36,209 nt of DNA from Streptomyces sp. NBC_00271 (GCF_036178845.1 NZ_CP108072.1:1-36209), one strand, 5' to 3'; positions 1-7,481 are shown, counted from the stretch's first letter. Program-made: numbers and translations. Notes: a model not told the origin generated them from the letters alone.

Positions 1-2
1 CC

Positions 3-356
3 GAAGGGCTCGCCACACGCCGCCAGTTACGCGCTCTCGGCCTGCGGCCCGCAGGACAGGAGCCGATCATCCTGAGGTGCCGGCCGTGCGGGTACTGGCC
101 GGGCCGCGTCTGCACGAGGCCCACCTACCTGTACCGAATCGACCGCGCCAAGCCCGTCCGGCCGATGACTCTCGCTCAGGAGCGGGCGCTGGACCGGGCG
201 ATGGAGGCACGCACCCGCTGCCCCAAGTGCAGGCGCCGGTATCACCACTGTCTGCCGCTGCGCACGCTCGGCAGCTGCCTGGAGTGCCATGACGGCACCC
301 CCGCCGACCCCGCCACCTACATCACCCCGGCCCCCGGGCATGGCCTGGCGGCCTGA
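3..356 (+). CDS. RRQRL motif-containing zinc-binding protein (5' end outside window)
   Basis: The reading frame is open from the left edge, so the true start lies outside the window and about 117 residues are visible. The visible N-terminus has the family signature RRQLRALGL and, further on, the YLYRIDRAKP segment. Two cysteine pairs follow, CPKC and CLEC, about 20 residues apart, which probably bind one zinc ion. I recognise this as the actinomycete RRQRL motif-containing zinc-binding family, common on Streptomyces plasmids and integrative elements; its biochemical role is unknown. An internal ATG at 165 could give a 63-residue product, but the family residues lie upstream of it, so the longer frame is preferred. 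It lies 43 bases before the next gene on the same strand. Confidence 0.75.
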   Translation, partial: EGLATRRQLRALGLRPAGQEPIILRCRPCGYWPGRVCTRPTYLYRIDRAKPVRPMTLAQERALDRAMEARTRCPKCRRRYHHCLPLRTLGSCLECHDGTPADPATYITPAPGHGLAA

Positions 357-399
357 CCAGCACCCACCACCTGAGCAACCGTGAGGAGCACCGCAACCC

Positions 400-879
400 A
401 TGACCACTGCCACCTCTGCCCCGGTCACCGACACGGACAAGAACCTGGACAAGACCCTGGACGCCTCCTTGGCGACGGTCGCGGGAGAGATCGCCCGCAC
501 CGACGGCAAAGCGTCCTTACTACTGGCCTTCAACGGCGCCGCCCTCGCCGGACTCGCCTCGGTCGTCGACCGCCGGCTACCGATCGTCACGCAGGCCTGC
601 GGCGCGGCCGCCGTCCTCGCCCTAGCCGCGGCCGCCGTGCTGCTGCTCCTGGTCGTCCGTCCTCGCCTGCACGGTGACGACCGCGCGTCATTCCCGTACT
701 GGGCACGCCTGGACGACACCGCGATCCGCGCCTGCATGCAGGGCGACACCCGCGCTGCTCGCATCCGCGTGCTGTCCCGGATCGCCGTCAGCAAGTTCCG
801 CCAGCTGCGGCGCGCGGTCGACCTGAGCCTGGCCGCCCTGGTCCTGCTCCTCCTGGCCGCCCTCGGCGCCCTGGTCTGA
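400..879 (+). CDS. Pycsar-type transmembrane effector (PycTM family), stand-alone
   Basis: A 159-residue membrane protein. The conserved segment RTDGKASLLLAFNGA (about 34-48) leads into a first membrane helix (38-56); a second (67-86), a soluble loop and a third (142-158) follow. This layout and the C-terminal LSRIAVSKFRQLRRAVDLSL pattern match the PycTM effectors of Pycsar antiphage systems, which damage the membrane when a cyclic pyrimidine signal (cCMP or cUMP) is made. GAGGAG at 383-388 gives a good ribosome site for the ATG at 400. No nucleotidyl cyclase lies next to it; neighbours are the zinc protein upstream and an unknown small protein downstream. It may answer a signal made elsewhere or do another membrane job. 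Family assignment is fairly firm, function in this context is not. Confidence 0.75.
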   Translation: MTTATSAPVTDTDKNLDKTLDASLATVAGEIARTDGKASLLLAFNGAALAGLASVVDRRLPIVTQACGAAAVLALAAAAVLLLLVVRPRLHGDDRASFPYWARLDDTAIRACMQGDTRAARIRVLSRIAVSKFRQLRRAVDLSLAALVLLLLAALGALV

Positions 880-1031
880 AGGTCCCCCGTCCTGCCCCGC
901 ACCGCATCGTCACCAGGCGCGGGCGGGGCCGGGCAGAGGACCGGCCAGCCCGGCCCGGCACCACCCGCCCCGCAGCCGCCTGTCCGGCGGCCCATCACGA
1001 TCCGCCTCGACTACGGACAAGGAAGCCGCCC

Positions 1032-1349
1032 ATGGCCACCCAGACCCAGCCCCAGGAACACACCGAAACCTTCGCCACGCTCAGCGACTTCTTCAGCGCG
1101 CACCTGGCCGCACTCATCGGAGAGGAAGCGCCGCGGAACACCACCCCGGCCGGCTTCATCGACCTGATCGAACGCGTCCGCGATGTCCTGGGCACCGCCA
1201 GCGCCGGCTACCTGCAGGACGCCCACGAGGACCTGGACGACGCCGGCACCTACCTCACCGACGCCCTGACCAGCACCGCAGGCGACCAGCGATCCCTTCT
1301 GGCCTGGGCGTGTACGCATTTACGGGATGCCATCGAAACAGCCCGCTGA
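1032..1349 (+). CDS. hypothetical acidic helical protein, 105 aa
   Basis: Not recognised by name. It is an acidic, mostly helical soluble protein with no cysteines, membrane segments or clear motif; the middle (about 45-95) alternates hydrophobic and charged residues as in a helical bundle. AAGGA just before the ATG is a reasonable ribosome site. It follows the Pycsar-type effector after 152 bases and precedes a GGDEF gene, all rightward. Codon use is typical of the replicon. Similar small proteins are common in Streptomyces accessory regions. Confidence 0.6.
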   Translation: MATQTQPQEHTETFATLSDFFSAHLAALIGEEAPRNTTPAGFIDLIERVRDVLGTASAGYLQDAHEDLDDAGTYLTDALTSTAGDQRSLLAWACTHLRDAIETAR

Positions 1350-1530
1350 ACCGTGCATCGAGCGCACTTTGTTTCGCGGATGGGTGCCTGGCGATAGAGG
1401 GCCCCGGGACGGCCGCAGCATCGGCTAAGGCGCTCGACCGCCCCGAGCGCTCCCATTCCCCGTCACGAGATGGAAGCACCATCCAGCATGCCCGACCGCC
1501 TGGTCAGGGCGGAATCGAATGATCAAAGCA

Positions 1531-1572
1531 AGAGGCGCACCCCACCGCCTGGACAGCACAGGGTGCGCCTCT
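1531..1572 (+). promoter_or_regulatory. 12-bp perfect inverted repeat ahead of the GGDEF gene
   Basis: AGAGGCGCACCC at 1531-1542 is matched exactly by its reverse complement at 1561-1572, with an 18-base loop. It lies in the 260-base gap between 1349 and 1610, ending 37 bases before the GGDEF start. It could end transcription from the left or act as an RNA attenuator or operator for the genes to the right. No U-tract follows. The rest of the gap (1350-1530) holds nothing else I can support. Confidence 0.5.
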
Positions 1573-1609
1573 CTCATGCCCGCCCCGAGGGGCGAGAACA
1601 GGAGCCATC

Positions 1610-2287
1610 ATGCCCGCCACAACAGTCTTACGTCCGCGGTCCCGCACATTGATCATCGCGGCCACCGTGCCGCTCGCGCTGGCCGCGCTGCTCGCCGACG
1701 ACGTCCGCGTGCGCCGCCAGCTGGACGCCGCCCGCAAGGACCCGCTGACCGGACTGCCCGGCCGCGACGCCCTCACGGACCGCACCAAGCGTCTCGCCCG
1801 CACTCACCGCGAGCAGCTGCACGTCCTCATCGCCGACGCCGACGGCCTGAAGACCGTCAACGACAGCCTCGGGCACGCGGCCGGCGACGCCCTCATCGCC
1901 GCCATCGGACACCGCATCGGAGCATGGGCCGCCGCCCGCGGCGGGCTCGCCGCACGCCTCGGAGGCGACGAATTCGGCGCCGCTCTCCTGCTGCCGCCCA
2001 CCGCAACGCTCCGGGAGACAGCGGCGCTGCGCGAGCAGCTGGAGCAGCCCGTCGACCACAACGGGCACATCCTGCGCCCGGCGGTGTCCATCGGCACGGC
2101 CCGCGCCGTCGACCTGCCCGACGCCGCCAGCGCTTCCCGTCTTCTGCGCGGTGCGGACATGGCCATGTACCGCGTCAAGACCGGCGAGCAGCCGCATGGC
2201 TACCTGGCGACGCGCCACGACGCCTACACGCCCACGGTCCACGGGCGCCGCCCGGGCCGCCCCGGCACCCACCTGCCCGTCAGATGA
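1610..2287 (+). CDS. membrane-anchored GGDEF (diguanylate cyclase) protein
   Basis: 225 residues. One N-terminal membrane helix (about 13-30) is followed directly by a GGDEF domain opening with DPLTGLPGRDAL (44-55). The metal-binding segment LIADADGLKTVNDSLGHAAGD (starting near 73) and the active-site GGDEF (118-122) are intact, so synthesis of cyclic di-GMP from GTP is plausible. The expected inhibitory RxxD site just upstream is missing (RGGL instead), suggesting no product inhibition. There is no sensory domain, only the helix. A CAGGAG ribosome site precedes the ATG. The stop overlaps the next start (ATGA), so the two genes are probably translationally coupled. Cyclic di-GMP controls development in Streptomyces through BldD, so a plasmid cyclase could influence host sporulation; that is inference. 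Confidence 0.88.
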   Translation: MPATTVLRPRSRTLIIAATVPLALAALLADDVRVRRQLDAARKDPLTGLPGRDALTDRTKRLARTHREQLHVLIADADGLKTVNDSLGHAAGDALIAAIGHRIGAWAAARGGLAARLGGDEFGAALLLPPTATLRETAALREQLEQPVDHNGHILRPAVSIGTARAVDLPDAASASRLLRGADMAMYRVKTGEQPHGYLATRHDAYTPTVHGRRPGRPGTHLPVR

Positions 2288-2574
2288 GCGCGCCCGCCCG
2301 GCGCCGCGGCAAGGCGCCGCTGTGGGAGGCGGGCCTCATCCCGGTTCCCGGCGGCCTCCTGGACTGGCGGGACGCCCGGCATTTCGACCGCTGGCAGGAC
2401 CTGCCGTGCGTGCTCTGCGGTGCCCCCACGCCGATGCGCTCCCACTACGGCGAACCCGCGCACAAGGTCTGCGCTGAGGACTGGATCAGCGCGAACCCCA
2501 CCGAGGCGCGCCTCGGCAGGTTCGCCTCCGACGCGAAGCCCAAACGCGTAAGCGACTACGACGACCACGCCTGA
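2284..2574 (+). CDS. small zinc-ribbon-like protein, 96 aa
   Basis: Starts inside the stop codon of the GGDEF gene (ATGA overlap), indicating translational coupling. The 96-residue product has a CVLC pair near residue 43, then a histidine and a third cysteine in PAHKVCAEDW, which could form a small metal site. The N-terminus is basic (ARRRGKAPLWEAG). I do not recognise a named family; coupled small zinc proteins of this kind recur in Streptomyces plasmid and integrative-element gene sets. It may be a partner of the GGDEF protein or simply share its transcript. It precedes the WhiB-like gene by 40 bases. Confidence 0.7.
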   Translation: MSAPARRRGKAPLWEAGLIPVPGGLLDWRDARHFDRWQDLPCVLCGAPTPMRSHYGEPAHKVCAEDWISANPTEARLGRFASDAKPKRVSDYDDHA

Positions 2575-2614
2575 ACTTCCCCTGCATTCATCACTCCGCA
2601 AGGAGGGCTCACCC

Positions 2615-3157
2615 ATGAGCCGAACTGCCAAAGCCCCGGCCACGATCGAGGCCGACCCCCGGATCCTCTTCCCCCACACCGACGCCCCGCTGGCGTGCCG
2701 CACGAACCCGGACTGGTTCGCCCACGAGCACGGCCAGAACAGCAAGGACGACCTGGCCCGCATCGAGCGCGCCAAAACGGCCTGCAGCGGCTGCCCCATT
2801 GCCGCCGGATGCCTCAAGTGGGCGCTCGCCAACCGCGAGCTGACCTCCACCGGCATCTGGGCGGCGACCACCGCCCGGCAGCGCACCGGTCTGCGTCAGC
2901 GGCTCCAGCTGCGCCACGGGCTCGACTGGGTCGGCGTCGTCGCCCAGGCCGACCGCGAACGCGCCCGCCACAGCGAGGCCCGCCCGCCGGCCCCCGACCC
3001 GGTCCAGCTCGCCAGCCCCATGTGGTCCAGCAGCTACGAGCCCTGGACCAAGCCGGTCACCACCGACCAACAGCAGCGCAACCGCGAGCTCCTGGACCTC
3101 GCGCAGCGCACTATCCGCACCCCTCGCCCCACCGAGACCCTGGCGGAGGTCAGCTGA
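2615..3157 (+). CDS. WhiB-family iron-sulfur transcription factor
   Basis: 180 residues. The four cluster-binding cysteines are present as C28, C57, C60 and C66 (Cys, then CxxC, then five residues, then Cys), the WhiB arrangement that holds a [4Fe-4S] cluster and binds the main sigma factor. The turn after the cluster reads STGIWAATTARQR instead of the usual G[VI]WGG, an altered DNA-contact turn; a basic RQRLQLRHGL segment follows. The C-terminal 80 residues are a proline- and alanine-rich extension, longer than in chromosomal WhiB proteins. AAGGAGG upstream is a near-perfect ribosome site. The stop shares one base with the next start (TGATG). Plasmid WhiB-like proteins may regulate plasmid or host genes; targets cannot be read from the sequence. 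Confidence 0.88.
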   Translation: MSRTAKAPATIEADPRILFPHTDAPLACRTNPDWFAHEHGQNSKDDLARIERAKTACSGCPIAAGCLKWALANRELTSTGIWAATTARQRTGLRQRLQLRHGLDWVGVVAQADRERARHSEARPPAPDPVQLASPMWSSSYEPWTKPVTTDQQQRNRELLDLAQRTIRTPRPTETLAEVS

Positions 3158-3639
3158 TGGACACCACCCACGTCGCCGTCGATGGCTGGGTCGACGCCAT
3201 CCCCGCCCCCGGCCCGCGCGGCACCGCGACGTTCGACCTGATCGTCCGCCCCGCCGACGCGGACACCACCGCCACCGACACCCCTGACACGGTCGTCTCC
3301 TGTACCAGCGGAGCCCCTCAGATCACCCACGCGTTGCTGACCGACATACAGCCCGGCGACCTGCTCCGTGTCAGCGGCAACCTGGTCCAACCCCTGGCGC
3401 CCGGCGCGGCCGCCCGGCTCACCGTCCACGGCCTGGAGGTCCTGGACACCGGGCTCATCCCGGTACTGCGCGACATGGTGCTGGACCGGTACGGCGACTA
3501 CTGCGTCATCTTCGACGCCGACCGCGACCAGGTCCCCGTCTTCACCGCGCTCGGTCAGTGGGTCGGCATGGCTGACAACCCCGACGCCATTGCCACCCTG
3601 ATCGACATCCACGAGCGCGTGAACGGCGGTGACGCCTGA
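3157..3639 (+). CDS. OB-fold-like protein, 160 aa
   Basis: Starts within the WhiB stop (TGATG), with GGCGGAGG upstream as ribosome site. The product is rich in short beta strands: residues about 5-75 alternate hydrophobic positions and end in the PGDLLRVSGNLVQP pattern typical of an OB fold such as those in single-strand-DNA-binding and RNA-binding proteins; the following LTVHGLEVL looks like the last strand. A helical acidic tail follows (about 110-160). I recognise it only as a recurring Streptomyces plasmid or integrative-element protein. Nucleic-acid binding is an inference from the strand pattern. It overlaps the next small gene by one base. Confidence 0.65.
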   Translation: MDTTHVAVDGWVDAIPAPGPRGTATFDLIVRPADADTTATDTPDTVVSCTSGAPQITHALLTDIQPGDLLRVSGNLVQPLAPGAAARLTVHGLEVLDTGLIPVLRDMVLDRYGDYCVIFDADRDQVPVFTALGQWVGMADNPDAIATLIDIHERVNGGDA

Positions 3640-3818
3640 TGCCCACGACCACTCCGCAGGCCCGCACCGTCTTGGAGTGGTTCCCCGCCGGGGGCCTTCG
3701 CGGCTCCTGGTCGGCGGAAGAGTATGCCGCCGACCAGCGCGTCCAAGGCACGGACGCTCAGGTCGTGATGGACCTGGGCAGCGACCAGTTCCTCGTGGTC
3801 ACCGACACCACCGAGTAG
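3639..3818 (+). CDS. small hypothetical protein, 59 aa
   Basis: Begins inside the stop of the OB-fold-like gene (TGATG) and runs to a TAG at 3816. The 59-residue product is acidic, with a WF motif near residue 14 and a C-terminal strand QVVMDLGSDQFLVV. No family is recognised. The tight coupling to the two genes upstream and the strong terminator 14 bases after its stop make it the last gene of the rightward operon, which is the main reason to call it real. Confidence 0.6.
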   Translation: MPTTTPQARTVLEWFPAGGLRGSWSAEEYAADQRVQGTDAQVVMDLGSDQFLVVTDTTE

Positions 3819-3831
3819 CACCGCACACCCC

Positions 3832-3867
3832 GAGCGCCGCGCCCACCCTCACATGGGCGCGGCGCTC
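3832..3867. terminator. bidirectional hairpin terminator
   Basis: A perfect 14-bp stem (GAGCGCCGCGCCCA and its reverse complement) with an 8-base loop lies 14 bases after the stop of the 59-aa gene on the plus strand and 20 bases after the stop of the minus-strand membrane gene. Position between convergent genes and stem strength indicate termination from both sides. Confidence 0.85.
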
Positions 3868-3886
3868 CCTTGGAGTGGAGTGCCAG

Positions 3887-4762
3887 TTACGTCAGCGGTC
3901 GTTCCTCCGCGTCTTCCGGAGGTGTCGCCCGGGCCGGGGCCGGTAGCGGCGGGGCTTCGGTATGCCGGGCGAGGCGGCGTTGCAGGTCGATGTGGCGGAA
4001 CTGGTAGACGGGTCCGACCTGCCGCAGAACGCCCCGCACCTGGTGGGCGTCGGCGAGGAAGGCCATGAGGTGGCGTGGCAGGGCCCCCCGGTGCCGGGCA
4101 GCCAGGTACAGGCGGCTGAGGGTGAAGTCGCCCCAGGCAGTGCGGTGGAGGGCGGCGGCGAGCCCGAGGACCAGTCCGCTCCAGGAACCGAAGCCGCAGC
4201 CGAGCACGGCCTCGTAGGTCAGGTCGACGTCGTAGCCTTGCAGGCCAGCGTTCACGTACGCCACCAGGAAGTTCAGCATGAGTCCGGCCAGAAGGCCGAT
4301 GAGAACGCCGGTGCGCAGAAATCCCCAGAAGGTCTTGCGGTCCTGATGGAGCAGGGCCGGGGGGCTCGTCACCGAGCCGAGATCGGCTGGAGCGGCGTTC
4401 CACGCGGTGGTCAGCCAGCAGACAAGCCCGGCCACGGCACCCCAGCCAATGCCAGCCACCCGGTCGAGGACGAGGTCGAAGACCGTGCCCACGAGGAGTG
4501 CGGCCCCGATGCCGAGGAAGAGGGAGTGGCGGTTCCAGGACCAGCGGCTCCGGGCCGCCGGGGTGTGACCTCCCCCTAGCCGGAACGCGTAGCTGAGCAG
4601 CCACCCCACGACCAGGTAAGCGGCGCACGCCAAGGCGTACAGCCAAGACAGCGACCCCCGCAGGCAGGCAGGGTCCCAGCCCAGAAGGCAGCCGCTGCCC
4701 TCCCAGCCCAGAAGCCAGAGCAGGCCCTGCGTGCCTGCGTCGTAGAAGGCGACCTGCTCCAC
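3887..4762 (-). CDS. NACHT-type C-terminal membrane protein, NTPase domain absent
   Basis: 291 residues with about five hydrophobic membrane segments, then a soluble C-terminus carrying ALPRHLMAFLADAHQ, RGVLRQVGPVYQFRHIDLQ and RRLA. That tail is the hallmark C-terminus of large Streptomyces NACHT-NTPase membrane proteins, where it follows an N-terminal HTH or NACHT domain. Here no NTPase precedes it: the frame opens at a GTG at 4762, two codons after an in-frame TAG, and the ribosome site is weak. Either this is a true stand-alone membrane module or the 5' part was lost. It is divergent from an EACC1-caspase pair, with only 75 bases between starts. NACHT and caspase modules often share conflict-type gene neighbourhoods, so a functional link is possible. 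Family reading is good; intactness is uncertain. Confidence 0.7.
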   Translation of the reverse strand: MEQVAFYDAGTQGLLWLLGWEGSGCLLGWDPACLRGSLSWLYALACAAYLVVGWLLSYAFRLGGGHTPAARSRWSWNRHSLFLGIGAALLVGTVFDLVLDRVAGIGWGAVAGLVCWLTTAWNAAPADLGSVTSPPALLHQDRKTFWGFLRTGVLIGLLAGLMLNFLVAYVNAGLQGYDVDLTYEAVLGCGFGSWSGLVLGLAAALHRTAWGDFTLSRLYLAARHRGALPRHLMAFLADAHQVRGVLRQVGPVYQFRHIDLQRRLARHTEAPPLPAPARATPPEDAEERPLT

Positions 4763-4764
4763 CG

Positions 4765-4805
4765 CCTACGGCTCTGTCCACCGTCCCGGCGGACAGAGCC
4801 GTAGG
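4765..4805. promoter_or_regulatory. 15-bp perfect inverted repeat between divergent genes
   Basis: CCTACGGCTCTGTCC at 4765-4779 and its exact reverse complement at 4791-4805, separated by 11 bases, fill most of the 75-base gap between the NACHT-type membrane gene and the EACC1 gene. A palindrome shared by two divergent start regions suggests an operator. It could instead be a terminator left from sequence once upstream of the truncated-looking membrane gene. Confidence 0.55.
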
Positions 4806-4837
4806 CCAACTTCCTGTCTGTTCGCGATCAGACTGCA

Positions 4838-5203
4838 ATGATGAAGGTCATGGACGCTGTGATTGGCATCAGGGGTGGCGACGAGGTTGGAGAGCTGGCC
4901 GCGCTAGTCGGTTGGCTCCGCGCGGAGCGTGAGTTGCAGGGCGCCGTCCAGGTCGTGCGCGGGGACATTGCAGCCACGGAGCTCGGCAGCGGGCTTGACG
5001 TGATCAGCGTCGCTGTAGGTTCCGGCGGAGTCGGTGTGGCGTTGGCCCAGTCACTGTCCGCGTGGCTGGGCGCCCGGCGTTCAGATGTCAAGGTGACCGT
5101 CACCGCCAATGGCCGCACGGTCGAGGTCGATGCTCGGCGCGTCAGCGACCCTGTCGGACTGATCACCCGGATTCTTGGCGGCGACGATGACCCTGGGAAC
5201 TGA
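4838..5203 (+). CDS. effector-associated constant component EACC1
   Basis: 121 residues from the first ATG; in-frame ATGs at 4841 and 4850 also exist and the family usually begins at the MDAVIGIRG found at 4850, so the protein may be 117 residues. No start has a good ribosome site, so leaderless translation is possible. The protein shows the EACC1 layout: two strand-rich stretches around a helix, with VAVGSGGVGVALAQSLSAWL in the middle and VTANGRTVEVDARRV near the end. EACC1 is a small adaptor-like domain that in actinobacteria and other multicellular bacteria sits beside effectors such as caspases in predicted conflict systems. The next gene is exactly such a caspase and overlaps it by 17 bases. 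EACC1 is thought to link sensor and effector; its chemistry is unknown. Confidence 0.85.
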   Translation: MMKVMDAVIGIRGGDEVGELAALVGWLRAERELQGAVQVVRGDIAATELGSGLDVISVAVGSGGVGVALAQSLSAWLGARRSDVKVTVTANGRTVEVDARRVSDPVGLITRILGGDDDPGN

Positions 5204-7232
5204 TCGAATCGACCGGTCCGGTTCACATGCCGTGCTAATCGGCGTCTCCGCCTACCAGGATCCATCCTTCCCGTCCGTGCCCGCTGCGAAAAAGAGCATG
5301 CAGGGCGTGCACGGGATGCTCATCGACGAGGAGTTGGGCGGCTGGTCCACCGACCAGATCACTCCCATCCTGAATCCCATCGACTGCCGTCGTGTGATGA
5401 GCGATCTGCGCCGCCATGCTCAAAACACCCACGGTGTGCTGTTGCTGTACTTCGTGGGCCACGGCACCGTCACCATGAACGGGGACCTCGTACTCGCCGT
5501 GAGCGACACTCTCGCCGACGAACCGGACGTAACCGGACTCGAGTACTCCAAGATCCGGAGCGTTCTGCTCGGAAGCCCCGCCAAGGTGAAAGCCGTTGTG
5601 CTGGACTGCTGTTACTCCGGTCGGGCCATCGATGTACTCGCAGGGGATCGGCAGCACTTAGCCGACATAACCGATGTACGAGGCACCTACACCCTCACCG
5701 CAGCCGATCGAACCGCGCACGCGGGGCAAGCCGACACTTATACCGCCTTCACCGGTGAACTGCTTGACCTGATTGGTGCAGGGGTCGCTGACGGCCCGCC
5801 CGTGCTGACCTTCGCGGAGCTGTATCCCCACCTGAGGCACAGGCTGATCGCCCGGAATCTCCCGCATCCCAACCAGCGCGGCACGGACACCGCTGACCAA
5901 TGCCCGGTGGCCAAGAACGCGTCCGTCAAGACCCCGACTGCCGGGCAGGCAGCATCTCCAGCGCGCCTCGGAGCACCTGCCCATGCCGTGGACGTGGCAC
6001 CGCCAGCGCAGCCCAAGAGGCCAGACCCGGCGACGACTGCCGACCTGTCCACGAAGACCCGGTTGCCCAGCTCGGTCGGCTCTCGGGAGGTCTCCTCGCC
6101 GCAGCTCAAGGCCTTGGCTGGAGGGGATGCCAGCCGGGCGAAGCTGCCTGCGCCCCGCCGCGGTATCCGGCGGCGTGACCTGATGCTGAGCACACTCGCG
6201 GTCGCCGGTACAGGCGTTGCCACCGCGACGGTGATACGGCTGCACAGCGGCAGCGCGGGCACGGCAAAGACCACCAGCAAGATCAGCGGCGAGGGCACCG
6301 GCACCGTCCTGTTCAGTCCCGACGGCAAGACCCTGGCCACATGTGGCAACGAGGGCTTCCGGCTGCGGGATTCAGCCACCGGCCGCAGCATCGCCCTACT
6401 GAATGACCAGGACCGTCCGGGAAACCTGGCGTTCAGTCCCGACGGGAGGACCCTCGCCACCGGCGGTATAGACGGCATCCGGCTGCGGGATCCGGCAACT
6501 GGTGTCATCACTGTTGACCTCCAGAGCGACCACTCGGTCACTGGACTGGCGTTCAGTCCCGACGGCAATACTCTGGCCGGCGGAGTCGGCCTCGACGCAT
6601 ACGGCAGCAAGGGGATCCGCTTGTGGAGCGTGGCGAAGGGCGGCACGAAGGCCACCTTCACCGTCCCCCTGAACGAGCAAGCCATACACGCCCTGGTATT
6701 CAGCCCCGACGGCAGAAACCTCGTCGGAGGTTCGGCGTTTGCCGATGAAGGGCGGTGCTGGCTGTGGGAGGTCGCCACCGGCCGCATCTCTGCCACCGTC
6801 CTCAAGGAATCGACTATCTCGGCCGCCTTCAGTCCGGACGGCAAAACCGTCGCCACCGGCGGCGTGCACGGAGTCCGCCTGTGGACCACGCGCACCGTTC
6901 GGGCGGTCAGCACCTTCACTGGCGACTACACCGCTTCCGTGGCCTTCGGCCCGTACGGCACCACACTCGTCACCGGCGGCGTGGGCGGCGTCCGGGTATG
7001 GGACGTGGCGACCGGGCACCTCATCTCCAGGCTCACCGAAAACGACACCGACACGGTGGCAGTGAGCCCGGACGGGCAGGTGGTCGCGTCCGGGAGCATC
7101 GGGCAAGGCTTCGGAGTCTCGGAGTCACCAACAGAACCGCAGGAGTCCGGCTTCTGGCTGTGGAAGCACCCAGCGAGTGCCCCCACACTCACGTCCCGTT
7201 CCTCAGCCCACGTAGGTCCCCACCGTGTTTGA
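5187..7232 (+). CDS. EACC1-associated caspase with transmembrane segment and WD40 propeller
   Basis: 681 residues from the ATG at 5187 (a TTG at 5175 would add four). N-terminal caspase domain, about 10-230: catalytic histidine in YFVGHGT (His92) and cysteine in LDCCYSG (Cys142) are both present, so it should be an active C14-type protease. A low-complexity, proline- and alanine-rich linker follows (about 240-330), then one hydrophobic segment (about 332-350) preceded by RRGIRRRD, placing the two ends on opposite sides of the membrane or anchoring the protein. The C-terminal half (about 370-680) has seven recurrent [VL][AL]FSPDG blocks, enough for one complete WD40 beta-propeller, probably the sensor. 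It overlaps the EACC1 gene and is likely co-translated with it. Known logic: sensor triggers caspase, cell damage or death blocks invaders; the trigger here is unknown. Confidence 0.9.
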   Translation: MTLGTDRIDRSGSHAVLIGVSAYQDPSFPSVPAAKKSMQGVHGMLIDEELGGWSTDQITPILNPIDCRRVMSDLRRHAQNTHGVLLLYFVGHGTVTMNGDLVLAVSDTLADEPDVTGLEYSKIRSVLLGSPAKVKAVVLDCCYSGRAIDVLAGDRQHLADITDVRGTYTLTAADRTAHAGQADTYTAFTGELLDLIGAGVADGPPVLTFAELYPHLRHRLIARNLPHPNQRGTDTADQCPVAKNASVKTPTAGQAASPARLGAPAHAVDVAPPAQPKRPDPATTADLSTKTRLPSSVGSREVSSPQLKALAGGDASRAKLPAPRRGIRRRDLMLSTLAVAGTGVATATVIRLHSGSAGTAKTTSKISGEGTGTVLFSPDGKTLATCGNEGFRLRDSATGRSIALLNDQDRPGNLAFSPDGRTLATGGIDGIRLRDPATGVITVDLQSDHSVTGLAFSPDGNTLAGGVGLDAYGSKGIRLWSVAKGGTKATFTVPLNEQAIHALVFSPDGRNLVGGSAFADEGRCWLWEVATGRISATVLKESTISAAFSPDGKTVATGGVHGVRLWTTRTVRAVSTFTGDYTASVAFGPYGTTLVTGGVGGVRVWDVATGHLISRLTENDTDTVAVSPDGQVVASGSIGQGFGVSESPTEPQESGFWLWKHPASAPTLTSRSSAHVGPHRV

Positions 7233-7369
7233 AAGTCGGGCCTTCGCTTGCGGAGACGAGAGACGGTAACCCAATCCCCGCCGGCGAGTTGACGACGACG
7301 GTCCGCCACCTGCAGCTGCCGAACGCCCCGAGGCTCACGGGGAGCCAGAACGACCTCAATTCCTGTTGA

Positions 7370-7393
7370 GCTCGTGCCCGGATTCGAGCCCGG
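7370..7393 (-). other. tRNA T-arm-like element in a gene-poor gap
   Basis: On the minus strand, CCGGG-CTCGAAT-CCGGG folds as a 5-bp stem with a 7-base loop, followed by seven bases that could be the 3' half of an acceptor stem. No D-arm, anticodon arm or matching 5' acceptor lies upstream, so this is not a tRNA gene. Such 3' tRNA pieces are often left at attachment sites of tRNA-integrating elements. The rest of 7233-7480 holds no gene I can support. Confidence 0.25.
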
Positions 7394-7481
7394 CTCTTGG
7401 TCGCCCACGCCGTCTGCGCATCACAGTCTGCCCACAGCGGCGGTCTGCCGAGGGCTTTGATCATTTCCTTAAAGTGCATGC

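Noticed and set aside
1310..1522. 70-codon plus-strand frame between the 105-aa gene and the GGDEF gene
   Set aside because: Starts inside the previous gene, no ribosome site, composition unlike protein.
3849..4838. 329-residue minus-strand frame overlapping the NACHT-type membrane gene
   Set aside because: Arginine- and proline-rich shadow without hydrophobic pattern or motifs; the 3887-4762 frame has membrane helices and family residues.
7366..7440. Possible tRNA gene
   Set aside because: Only a T-arm-like hairpin is present; no anticodon arm, D-arm or matching acceptor strand.
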